In this document: piece after piece, positions 7,162-13,597 of the stretch
Layout: every line of letters starts with the position of its first letter
Position numbering within the stretch: position 1 is the first letter of the stretch
NCBI GenBank assembly: GCA_031269635.1
Contig: JAISYY010000205.1
Coordinates: forward strand, 1 to 13,840
Reading direction: 5' to 3'
Origin: Tannerella sp.
Lineage (GTDB): Bacteria > Bacteroidota > Bacteroidia > Bacteroidales > Tannerellaceae
Length of the DNA: 13,840 bases
Notes under the pieces: model-generated
Database searches by the model: none
The model's input: the letters and a program-made list of their open reading frames with translations, nothing else
What the model was told of the DNA's origin: nothing
Translations under genes and position numbers: made by a program

Positions 7162-8349
7162 TTAATTACTGTCTGTCATAAATTTCAAATACGTCTCCAT
7201 ATCTTTGTCGCCACGGCCGGAAACCGTCAGGACGACAACATCCTGCGGGCTAAAATCAAGTTTGGGCAGCGCACCCAGCACATGAGCGCTTTCAAGCGCC
7301 GGTATGATGCCTTCGAGTTGTGTCAGTTCAAACACGGCCGATATTGCTTCGCCGTCGTCAACCGACAGCACTTTCGCCCGCTTCGTTTCCGACAGGTTGG
7401 CGTGGAGAGGGCCTATTCCGGGATAGTCAAGTCCGGCCGATATGGAATACGGTTCCTCTATCTGCCCGTCTTCGTCCTGCATCACAAGCGTTCGCGCCCC
7501 GTGCAAAATACCTTCCCGTCCCAACTGAATCGTTGCCGCGCTCCTGCCGGAACAGATGCCTTCGCCACCGGCTTCGGCCAGTATGATCTTCACCCTTTCG
7601 TCGTCAAGATAGTGATAGACCGTTCCTGCCGCATTACTGCCTCCCCCTACACAGGCCATGAGGTAATCGGGGTAGTCGCGCCCCTCCTGTTCCTTCAGTT
7701 GCCATTTAATCTCCTCGCTTATAACCGCCTGCAGCCTTGCCACCATATCGGGATAAGGATGAGGGCCGACCGTCGAACCGATGATATAAAAAGTGTCGGA
7801 AGGATGACAGCACCAGTCGCGTATCGCCTCGTTCGTCGCGTCTTTAAGCGTCATATTCCCCGAATAGACGGGGACTACCGTCGCACCAAGCATCCGCATC
7901 TTTTTTACATTCGGCTGCTGACGCTCAACATCCGTCTTTCCCATATACACCACGCACGGCATGTTCATAAGCGCACAAACCGTAGCCGTCGCCACGCCGT
8001 GCTGTCCGGCGCCGGTCTCGGCTATCACACGGGTTTTCCCCATACTTCGCGCAACGAGGATTTGCCCGATCGTGTTATTGATTTTGTGTGCGCCGGTATG
8101 ATTCAAATCTTCCCGTTTCAGATAAATCCGGCAACCGTATTTCCCGCTCAACCGCCGGGCAAAGTAAAGCGGCGACGGACGTCCCGCATACGTGCACAGC
8201 AAACCATGATACTCCCGCTTAAACGGGTCGCTCTCCAATATCTTCAAATAATTCTCCTGCAAATCCTCCACACATCTGTGCAGGACTTCCGGTATATACG
8301 CCCCGCCGAAGCGTCCGTAATAACCTTTCTCATCTACCTGATAACTCAT
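7162..8349 (-). CDS. trpB: Tryptophan synthase beta chain
   Basis: TrpB (395 residues) condenses indole with serine using pyridoxal phosphate. The cofactor lysine is Lys89 in NHTGAHKINNT. The catalytic Glu111 is in ETGAGQHG, the phosphate cup GGGSNA is at 235-240, and the conserved GLDYPGIGP, ALESAH (Glu352) and SGRGDKD (Ser377) are present. This is the standard TrpB1 type that pairs with TrpA. It is the first structural gene of the operon, separated from the leader peptide by about 126 bases that hold the attenuator. An A-rich stretch precedes the start at 8349, with no Shine-Dalgarno sequence. Confidence 0.98.
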   Translation of the reverse strand: MSYQVDEKGYYGRFGGAYIPEVLHRCVEDLQENYLKILESDPFKREYHGLLCTYAGRPSPLYFARRLSGKYGCRIYLKREDLNHTGAHKINNTIGQILVARSMGKTRVIAETGAGQHGVATATVCALMNMPCVVYMGKTDVERQQPNVKKMRMLGATVVPVYSGNMTLKDATNEAIRDWCCHPSDTFYIIGSTVGPHPYPDMVARLQAVISEEIKWQLKEQEGRDYPDYLMACVGGGSNAAGTVYHYLDDERVKIILAEAGGEGICSGRSAATIQLGREGILHGARTLVMQDEDGQIEEPYSISAGLDYPGIGPLHANLSETKRAKVLSVDDGEAISAVFELTQLEGIIPALESAHVLGALPKLDFSPQDVVVLTVSGRGDKDMETYLKFMTDSN

Positions 8350-8410
8350 TTCCGTTCATTTATTTATTCGTTAAAATATTTATATCTTCAAAAACCGCAA
8401 AAAAGACCAA

Positions 8411-8443
8411 CAAAAAGGGCCTGTCGTGAGTACGATAGGCCCT
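8411..8443 (-). terminator. trp operon attenuator (intrinsic terminator in the leader)
   Basis: In the minus-strand transcript the arms AGGGCCU and AGGCCCU pair (7 bp). Above one A/C mismatch, UCGU pairs with ACGA around the loop ACUC, and the stem is followed at once by UUUUUG. This is a strong intrinsic terminator between the leader peptide and trpB, with no gene ending next to it, so premature termination is its natural role. Part of it (TACTCACGA on the minus strand, 8424-8432) is perfectly complementary to the end of the leader ORF, which provides an antiterminator. Confidence 0.9.
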
Positions 8444-8475
8444 TCCCTTCCTTCAATAAATACATACGGAACCAA

Positions 8476-8535
8476 CTACTCACGAATACATCGCAAGCAC
8501 CACCACCAATTTGTATTTATCATTAAATGTTTCAT
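8476..8535 (-). CDS. trpL: trp operon leader peptide with three consecutive Trp codons
   Basis: A 19-codon ORF reads MKHLMINTNWWWCLRCIRE and stops with TAG at 8478-8476. Codons 10-12 are TGG TGG TGG (8508-8500). Trp is rare, so three in a row in a tiny ORF between a good promoter and a terminator ahead of trpB is the hallmark of a ribosome-mediated attenuator. The hairpin arm that must be masked (8491-8499) starts directly after the third Trp codon. A ribosome stalled for lack of charged tRNA-Trp would cover it. No Shine-Dalgarno sequence precedes the ATG; the upstream bases are a T-run, and a four-codon ORF overlaps the start as TAATG. Confidence 0.93.
   Translation of the reverse strand: MKHLMINTNWWWCLRCIRE
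8477..8499 (-). promoter_or_regulatory. trp attenuator 1:2 hairpin and antiterminator strand
   Basis: Minus-strand segment 1, TGCTTGCGA (8499-8491), pairs with segment 2, TCGTGAGTA (8485-8477), around the loop TGTAT. That gives nine pairs, three of them G-U. Segment 2 is also a perfect nine-base complement of segment 3, TACTCACGA (8432-8424), which forms the loop and upper right arm of the terminator. Inference: with ample Trp, segments 1 and 2 pair and the terminator forms. With Trp scarce, the ribosome stalls on the Trp codons and covers segment 1, so segment 2 takes segment 3 and trpB is transcribed. Confidence 0.85.
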
Positions 8536-8570
8536 TAAAAAAAATCCATTTTGTAAATCAGTTACGGCGG

Positions 8571-8601
8571 CAAATATAGATACTTTTTTCGAATAAACAA
8601 A
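8571..8601 (-). promoter_or_regulatory. trp operon promoter (Bacteroidetes type)
   Basis: On the minus strand TTTG (8601-8598) is followed after exactly 19 bases by TATATTTG (8578-8571), a full match to the -33/-7 form TTTG-N19-TAnnTTTG used by the main sigma factor of Bacteroidetes. The predicted transcription start is near 8564, about 30 bases before the trpL start codon. The promoter begins 18 bases after the stop codon of the TRIC-family gene. Confidence 0.85.
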
Positions 8602-8619
8602 CAATTTGACTGTTTTTTT

Positions 8620-9270
8620 TCATTCGCAGACGTTATTTTTCATTCTGGGCAAGCCCCACCGGTATTTTACGGCAAGGACACGAGCCATAAATATCGCTGT
8701 TGAGGCGCTTATTTCGCAAACAAAATCCGTCAGCCGCATCCAGTAACAGGCACAGTAAACAAAACCCCCGAATACGCACGCAAGCGCATAAACTTCCTTG
8801 CGAAAAACAAGCGGTATCTCGTGAATGAAAATATCGCGGATTATTCCTCCCAGGACTCCCGTTATCGTTCCCATAATGATCGCGACCCAAAAGGGATAGT
8901 CGAGGTAAATTGTTTTTTCGATGCCGACAACAACGAACAGCGCCAACCCGATGGTATCAAATATAAAAAACGGCGTATCAAGCCGCACCAGTTGCCTGCT
9001 GAACATAATCACAATGATCAGGCCGATAAAAGAACATAATACATATACGGGATTAAGCATCCAGAAAGGCGTCACGTCCAAAAGCAAATCGCGCACCGTG
9101 CCGCCGCCGATAGCCGTTACAAACCCGACAACAAAAGCTCCAAACCAGTCAAATTCCTTTGCAGCCGCAAGACGCACGCCGCTTATGGCAAAAGCAATCG
9201 TTCCCGCAAACTCAATCACTTTCACAAAAGAAACAGACGATACATACCGAATCACTTCTTCCATAATCAT
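8620..9270 (-). CDS. TRIC / UPF0126 family membrane protein
   Basis: A 216-residue protein made almost entirely of membrane segments, with the duplicated architecture of the TRIC-like family (formerly UPF0126; E. coli YadS/YicG type). Each half carries the glycine-rich signature: GGGTVRDLL at 55-63 and GGIIRDIF at 141-148. The helices before these motifs, such as IEFAGTIAFAISGVRLAA, also fit. Members are described as trimeric cation channels, and some as amino-acid (glycine) transporters; the substrate here is unknown. The start could be Met1 or Met3 (MIMEE). It lies three bases after the AI-2E family gene, so the two are very likely co-transcribed. No terminator is seen between its stop and the trp promoter. 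Confidence 0.92.
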   Translation of the reverse strand: MIMEEVIRYVSSVSFVKVIEFAGTIAFAISGVRLAAAKEFDWFGAFVVGFVTAIGGGTVRDLLLDVTPFWMLNPVYVLCSFIGLIIVIMFSRQLVRLDTPFFIFDTIGLALFVVVGIEKTIYLDYPFWVAIIMGTITGVLGGIIRDIFIHEIPLVFRKEVYALACVFGGFVYCACYWMRLTDFVCEISASTAIFMARVLAVKYRWGLPRMKNNVCE

Positions 9271-9273
9271 AAA

Positions 9274-10278
9274 TTATTCTTTACCGTCAAGGTATTCCTT
9301 TTTAAAAATATCCACCAGAAGGAAAAACATTGATATCAGCAACGGGCCAAAAATGACGCCCCAGAAACCGAAAATCTTAAACCCGAGGATAACGCCGAAA
9401 ACCGTAATCAGGGGATGCGTATCCGCCAGTTTTTTCTGGAGGATGAAACGTATCACGTTATCTACATTTACAAGTATGATGACGCAGTACGCCGCAAGTC
9501 CTGTTGCCGCAATCCAGTTCCCCGTCAGGGCAAGATACACGACAAGCGGAACCCATACAAGCCCCGTACCCAAAATAGGGACAATAGTTGCAAAAGCCGT
9601 CACAATGCCGAACAGGAACGGGCTGGGAACACCCGCCGCCCAATATCCCACTATCGCTATCACACCCTGTATAACGGCAAGCAGCGGTATTCCTATCGCA
9701 CTGGAACGCACCATATCGTGAATTTCGCCCATCACCGCATGTTTGTTATTTTCATTAAACGGCAGTAACCTGTATACATATTCCTCCATATCCCTGCGGT
9801 TTATAAGCATAAAATACAATAAAAAAACCATCACTACGGATGTAACAACAAGGCCGCTGACCTGGCTGATAACGAACTGGACGCCCTTCGTCACATAACC
9901 GGTTGCCGTTTCTATATTACCTGCACTCAACACGTCATACCCTGTCTTCTCCTCTACGAGTGATATAAAGTGCTGTACGGTAGCGATCAACTGCGAAATA
10001 TCAACATTGATATCCTGTATCCTGCCGATAAGCAGCCATACGGTAAAATATACAGGAACCAGCAGGCATACAAATACTTCCAGGATAATAAGAATAGCCG
10101 CCGTCACGTTTTTCATCCCCCGTTTTTCCGTCATCCGGTTCATCTGGCCACGTACAAGCACATACAGTGTGAATGCACCCAGCAATCCATTCGCAAAAGA
10201 CCACAGCCCGCTAATAATCAACCAGCCCGAAAAGACAATCAGAGCAACAAACGAATAACTGAAATATTTTTCTTTCAT
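9274..10278 (-). CDS. AI-2E / PerM family transporter
   Basis: A 334-residue polytopic membrane protein of the AI-2E transporter family (DUF20; TqsA/PerM). Two N-terminal hydrophobic segments are followed by a pair around residues 58-85, a soluble, partly coiled segment (about 90-150) and then a cluster of helices. The conserved C-terminal half includes SSAIGIPLLAVIQGVIAIVGYWAAG, FGIVTAFATIVPILGTGLVWVP and HPLITVFGVILGFKIFGFWGVIFGPLL, which are hallmark stretches. Some relatives export autoinducer-2 and others act in Na+/H+ exchange; nothing here decides the substrate. The length is normal. It is the first gene of a pair with the TRIC-family gene. The start is preceded by AGGGAGG, which is unusual in this phylum. 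Confidence 0.94.
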   Translation of the reverse strand: MKEKYFSYSFVALIVFSGWLIISGLWSFANGLLGAFTLYVLVRGQMNRMTEKRGMKNVTAAILIILEVFVCLLVPVYFTVWLLIGRIQDINVDISQLIATVQHFISLVEEKTGYDVLSAGNIETATGYVTKGVQFVISQVSGLVVTSVVMVFLLYFMLINRRDMEEYVYRLLPFNENNKHAVMGEIHDMVRSSAIGIPLLAVIQGVIAIVGYWAAGVPSPFLFGIVTAFATIVPILGTGLVWVPLVVYLALTGNWIAATGLAAYCVIILVNVDNVIRFILQKKLADTHPLITVFGVILGFKIFGFWGVIFGPLLISMFFLLVDIFKKEYLDGKE

Positions 10279-10280
10279 TT

Positions 10281-10288
10281 TCCTCCCT
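10281..10288 (-). promoter_or_regulatory. Shine-Dalgarno-like sequence before the AI-2E family gene
   Basis: The minus strand reads AGGGAGGA (10288-10281), then AA and the ATG at 10278, so the GGAGG core is only three bases from the start codon. This is a strong anti-SD match but closer than the usual 5-9 bases. Most other starts in the window have no such motif, and Bacteroidetes ribosomes generally make little use of it. It supports this start codon only weakly. Confidence 0.4.
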
Positions 10289-10338
10289 TTTATACTTCTG
10301 TAACAACAGGCAAACGTACAGGAAAAAGTCCGGTTCTA

Positions 10339-10346
10339 CAAATATA
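10339..10346 (-). promoter_or_regulatory. Possible -7 element for the AI-2E/TRIC operon
   Basis: The minus strand reads TATATTTG, matching TAnnTTTG, about 60 bases before the ATG at 10278. The expected upstream TTTG is not seen at 19-21 bases; the sequence there reads TCAAT. I regard it as the best candidate promoter for the two membrane-protein genes, with a poor -33 element. Confidence 0.4.
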
Positions 10347-10559
10347 ATCTGATAAAAAATACTGATTGACGCATCTAAATTTATTTACATAATATAGAGA
10401 AAAGGCCTACCATTCCGCCCCAAAAAGCATTATGGGAAGTCATCTGAGTTATTTTTCGAATTTAAAGGATCCTCGCGTTGAGCGAGTGGTGAGGTAAAAA
10501 GTATGCTACTATAAAAATTTGGCAATCAGAATAAAAAGGGCTAAATCTTTTTCAAATAT
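10347..10559. other. Divergent intergenic region without a visible gene
   Basis: This AT-rich stretch lies between the start of the AI-2E family gene (minus) and the promoter of the phosphoesterase gene (plus). It holds two short hairpins: CTCGC-GTTGA-GCGAG at 10472-10486, and an A/T-rich one, AAAAAG...CTTTTT, near 10534-10553. I recognise no RNA family and no convincing ORF. Confidence 0.5.
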
Positions 10560-10590
10560 TTTGTCAAAAGAAAATAATTATATATTTTTG
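10560..10590 (+). promoter_or_regulatory. Promoter for the phosphoesterase gene (Bacteroidetes type)
   Basis: TTTG (10560-10563) is followed after exactly 19 bases by TATTTTTG (10583-10590), a complete match to TTTG-N19-TAnnTTTG. Transcription should start near 10597. That gives a leader of roughly 190 bases before the phosphoesterase start codon at 10785, long enough to hold a small ORF or an RNA structure. Confidence 0.75.
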
Positions 10591-10616
10591 TCGCTGCTTA
10601 ATACAGTTAATTTATT

Positions 10617-10748
10617 ATGATACAATTTGAAGTACTTACATTTGTCATGGCGCCAAATGCGGTACATTATGATTTCTTCTCGCGGGTGAGCAAGGCGCTG
10701 GCGGCCGGTCCTGCCGCTCTCCTGTCGGGATGCTGCACAGTATTATGA
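10617..10748 (+). CDS. Possible 43-residue leader ORF, uncharacterised
   Basis: An ATG about 20 bases after the predicted transcription start opens a 43-codon frame (MIQFEVLTFV at the start, ending CCTVL) that stops with TGA 36 bases before the phosphoesterase gene. The second half, after an internal Met11, is rich in Ala, Gly and Ser with a Cys pair, and its DNA is GC-rich like the downstream gene. I do not recognise a family. It could be a real small protein, a regulatory upstream ORF, the remnant of a longer gene, or simply leader sequence. It includes a small hairpin GCGGC-CGGTCCT-GCCGC. Confidence 0.3.
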   Translation: MIQFEVLTFVMAPNAVHYDFFSRVSKALAAGPAALLSGCCTVL

Positions 10749-10784
10749 AAAATCAATAACACCATAAACAAAAACCGACGAACG

Positions 10785-12737
10785 ATGAAACAATTAATTG
10801 GAAAAACAGTATGTATATGCTGCCTGGCACTCTGGATGGCAGCCTGTGGAGAGAAAGAGGATTTGCCGCGTTTTGCGGTGATTTCGGATATGCATTTCGG
10901 ACGTGAAGGGGCATCGGAAAAAGTGCCGCACGCCTTAAAACACCTGTTAAAACGGCAACCGGCAATAGACGCGCTTTTTGTCGTCGGTGACCTTTGCAAC
11001 AGCGGCAAACAGGCGGAATGGGACGAATGTATCTCGGTGTTGAACGATACCACCGTCATTCCCGGAAACGTAGCCGTCTATTGCATGATTGCCGGTATCG
11101 GGCACGATATGGAATCCCGTGAAATCGCCGGACAGTATTATATGGACCTGCTGAAACAGCCTGCGCATCAGTATGTCGACATCAAAGGTTATCCGTTTAT
11201 CACCATCAGCGGGATAGGGGGAACAAGCAACAGCGGCGATTATGATACCGGCGCACGGGATTATCTGGCCGGCAAAATGGCCGACGCCGCACAGCGCTAT
11301 CCCGGGAAACCGATTTTTGTCTTTATCCACGAGCCACCGTTGAACACGTGCTACGGCTCGCTGGCGCATGAAGGCTGGGGTACGGATTTTTTCCTGCCGG
11401 TGCTGAACCGCTATCCGCAGGCCATTGTCTTTTCCGGACATTCGCATTTCCCGCTGGCCGACCCGCGTTCGATTCACCAGGACGTGTTTACCGCGGTCAA
11501 TGACGGGAGCACGACGTACAGCGAAGTGGAAGCCGGGCTGCTCGGCATCGGGATTCATCCCGAAAACTCCGAGCGCGTCACCGAGGGTATAATCGTCAAT
11601 GTGCTTCCCGGCGGCGATGTCGAAATGGAACGGTGGGATACCTGGCGGAACGAAGAAATCCTGCCGCGCTGGACCGTCCGGGCGCCGCACGACGGAAGCC
11701 GTTTCGCATACAAAAACCGCGACGGACTGCCTGCGCCGGTTTTTGCCGCCGATGCCCAACTGACCGGCCGGCTGGAGAACGACGGGACGTATCTCATCGC
11801 CTTTCCGCAGGCTTCCGACAACGAAGTCGTGCATCATTACCGCCTTGAACTGCTTGAAAACGACCGGGTGGTCTATTCGTTCGGCAAGTTTTCGCAATTC
11901 TACCTGAACAGCGAGATGCCGTCCGAACTGGCCGAACGCCTGGCGGGTCTCCCATACGGTAAGACACTGACGCCACAAGTCGTAGCCGTCGATTCGTATT
12001 TCAACTGTCCGGAACCGCTAAAGGGCAAACCGTTCACCACGCCGTCATACACACCGGACGCAAAAGCCCGGCGACCGGCTGCCGCACTGCTGGATGTGGA
12101 GTTTGGCGAAGACGGCGCAAGGGATATTTCCCCGCAGAAAAACCCTGTCCGGACGGGACCTGTTGCGCCGGAAATCCGCCCGGACGGAGCGTCCCTGAAA
12201 GCGGCCGCTGTTTTTACGGGCGATACCGTCTCGTATTACGCAGTGGATTATCAGGCTCATCCCGAAATCGAAGCCGCTTTTGCACAGGGCTACACGTTGG
12301 AGACGTTGTACAGCCCCCGGCAGGCGGGACATTTTTCTCCATTCGGTTTTCTGGCGGCAGGCGGCGGCGCGGTTATCGAACAACTGCCGGATGGTAAAAT
12401 CCGTTACCGGATGCGCATCGGCGGCCGCACGCGCACGGTCAACTGTCCGGTAATCGTTCAGCCCGGACAGTACTGTCACGTCGTTTGCACGTATGAACCG
12501 GGTAAAGCCGTAATGTATGTCAATGGCGCCAAAGTGGGCGAATGGAACGGCGGAACGGACAAAACGACCTCGCTGCCGCTCAACGGCGCAGACCGGCGGA
12601 TAACCGTCGGCGGGAATACCGCTGTTCATGGAATGGCCGACATGCCCTTATCCGGCGAAGTCATAACCGCCCGCATGTACGACCGTCCGCTGACGCATGA
12701 CGAAGCGTATCTTCTGTACAGGGATGTGAAATTCTAA
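10785..12737 (+). CDS. Calcineurin-like metallophosphoesterase lipoprotein with C-terminal LamG-like domain
   Basis: A 650-residue protein. The N-terminus is a lipoprotein signal (hydrophobic 9-20, lipobox MAAC, Cys21); the acidic stretch GEKED right after the Cys resembles the export tags of surface lipoproteins in this phylum. Residues about 28-270 are a calcineurin-like phosphoesterase domain with metal-ligand motifs SDMHFG (Asp35, His37), VVGDL (Asp69), HEPP (His182) and SGHSH (His219, His221). The third motif, normally GNHD, reads GIGHD here (Gly106-His107-Asp108), so the metal-bridging Asn is missing. A middle beta-rich region (about 290-430) follows. Residues about 480-645 look like a LamG/concanavalin-type fold (YCHVVCTYEPGKAVMYVNG and a C-terminal strand), probably for binding a glycan or other ligand. 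The substrate is unknown. Confidence 0.88.
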   Translation: MKQLIGKTVCICCLALWMAACGEKEDLPRFAVISDMHFGREGASEKVPHALKHLLKRQPAIDALFVVGDLCNSGKQAEWDECISVLNDTTVIPGNVAVYCMIAGIGHDMESREIAGQYYMDLLKQPAHQYVDIKGYPFITISGIGGTSNSGDYDTGARDYLAGKMADAAQRYPGKPIFVFIHEPPLNTCYGSLAHEGWGTDFFLPVLNRYPQAIVFSGHSHFPLADPRSIHQDVFTAVNDGSTTYSEVEAGLLGIGIHPENSERVTEGIIVNVLPGGDVEMERWDTWRNEEILPRWTVRAPHDGSRFAYKNRDGLPAPVFAADAQLTGRLENDGTYLIAFPQASDNEVVHHYRLELLENDRVVYSFGKFSQFYLNSEMPSELAERLAGLPYGKTLTPQVVAVDSYFNCPEPLKGKPFTTPSYTPDAKARRPAAALLDVEFGEDGARDISPQKNPVRTGPVAPEIRPDGASLKAAAVFTGDTVSYYAVDYQAHPEIEAAFAQGYTLETLYSPRQAGHFSPFGFLAAGGGAVIEQLPDGKIRYRMRIGGRTRTVNCPVIVQPGQYCHVVCTYEPGKAVMYVNGAKVGEWNGGTDKTTSLPLNGADRRITVGGNTAVHGMADMPLSGEVITARMYDRPLTHDEAYLLYRDVKF

Positions 12738-12741
12738 TACA

Positions 12742-12757
12742 GCACAGCCGGCTGTGC
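12742..12757. terminator. Palindrome between convergent genes, possible weak terminator
   Basis: GCACAGCCGGCTGTGC is a perfect 16-base palindrome that can form a six-pair stem with a CCGG loop in either transcript. It stands five bases after the phosphoesterase stop codon and 27 bases past the end of the converging minus-strand gene. The plus strand then reads CATTTCC, so the U-run is poor. Its position suits a bidirectional terminator. Confidence 0.5.
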
Positions 12758-12784
12758 CATTTCCAAAACGCAAGTCCTTCGCAA

Positions 12785-13591
12785 CTATTTCGAGACGTTC
12801 AGCAGGGCGCCAGCCCTGGTTTTGTTGCCGCCGGTTTTTACACCTTTCGATTTGCCGTCCGAACGGATGGGCTTGCCCGTCACGTTGAAGAAATTGTTTG
12901 TTATCGCCAGGTCCCGGCAGGCGCTGAACGTGATGCCGTTGCTGCCGGGATGCTCCCTGCTGTCGACCAGCAGACGGGTTATCGAAACGTTCCGGCAGTT
13001 CCGGTACGATTGCACGTCGCCCGCTGCGCCGTCCATCATCAGGCCTTCCACCTTGACGCCGTCGCAGTCCGCAAAGCTGATGAGCGCCGGGGGGGCGGGG
13101 CTGTCGAGGTAGCCTTTCCGGTATTGCACGTCCATGTTTTCCCGCAGCCGGGCGCCCCAGCCCTGGATGATGCCCATGCCGATGATTTCGGGTTCGACGG
13201 CCGGGGGGATGGACGGCGTCTCGGGCAGGGCGCCGACGACGCCGATGTTGCTTTGCCCCTCGGCAATAATCAGGCCCTTCGGTGCATTGCCCGGAGCGTC
13301 GTAGTCGTAAATCGACGGTACGCCCACCAACGTGGCGCCCTCGTGCAGTACAATCGTGACGTTACTTTTCAGGTGTATCGTCCCCGTCAGGTAACGGCCG
13401 ACGTAGAAGTGCAACGACCCGCCGCCTTTCTCATTCAGGGTGTTAATGGCCGTCTGGATGGAGGTTGTGTTGAGCGTGATGCCGTCGGACATGCATCCGA
13501 AAAGCGACGCCTTGTATACCGTCCCCTCCTGCGCCGCCGGGCGTATGGCTGCTGCGGCTATGATGATAAAAGAAAAAATCCATTTCCTCAT
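12785..13591 (-). CDS. GH28-like right-handed beta-helix protein, catalytic residues missing
   Basis: A 268-residue secreted protein. Residues 1-21 are a signal peptide without a lipobox. The next part is the typical N-terminus of Bacteroidetes polygalacturonase-type proteins: DGITLNTTSIQTAINTLNEKGGG (36-58), then a Y-L-T-G-T-I-H-L-K-S-N-V-T stretch (67-79) and EGATLVG (84-90). Beta-helix turns run to about 240. Where GH28 enzymes carry N-x-D-G-I-D, this protein has GSNGIT (216-221), and where they carry the D-D pair it has TGKPI (238-242). The later GHG and RIK segments are absent because the protein ends. It is about half the usual length, with a basic tail (KSKGVKTGGNKTR). It follows the GH28 gene by six bases, so the two share a transcript. 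It could be a carbohydrate-binding or structural relative, or a decayed enzyme. Confidence 0.75.
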   Translation of the reverse strand: MRKWIFSFIIIAAAAIRPAAQEGTVYKASLFGCMSDGITLNTTSIQTAINTLNEKGGGSLHFYVGRYLTGTIHLKSNVTIVLHEGATLVGVPSIYDYDAPGNAPKGLIIAEGQSNIGVVGALPETPSIPPAVEPEIIGMGIIQGWGARLRENMDVQYRKGYLDSPAPPALISFADCDGVKVEGLMMDGAAGDVQSYRNCRNVSITRLLVDSREHPGSNGITFSACRDLAITNNFFNVTGKPIRSDGKSKGVKTGGNKTRAGALLNVSK

Positions 13592-13597
13592 GATGTT

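Noticed and set aside
7282..8526. A 414-codon plus-strand ORF opposite trpB
   Set aside because: It runs antisense to a clear trpB and the trp leader, its translation is rich in Arg, His and Ile with no recognisable motifs, and it arises from codon bias on the real strand.
8411..8535. T-box or TRAP-type control of the trp operon
   Set aside because: I see no T-box sequence or specifier structure and no series of spaced GAG/UAG triplets; the Trp-rich ORF and competing hairpins explain the leader fully.
8921..9721. A 266-codon plus-strand ORF opposite the TRIC and AI-2E family genes
   Set aside because: It spans two well-supported minus-strand genes and has no recognisable features; it is a reading-frame shadow.
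10597..10784. Riboswitch in the phosphoesterase leader
   Set aside because: I could not match any known aptamer core; the single short GC hairpin is not enough.
10947..11978. A 343-codon minus-strand ORF opposite the phosphoesterase gene
   Set aside because: It is antisense to a gene with clear metal-binding motifs and a lipoprotein signal; long antisense frames are expected in this GC-rich stretch.
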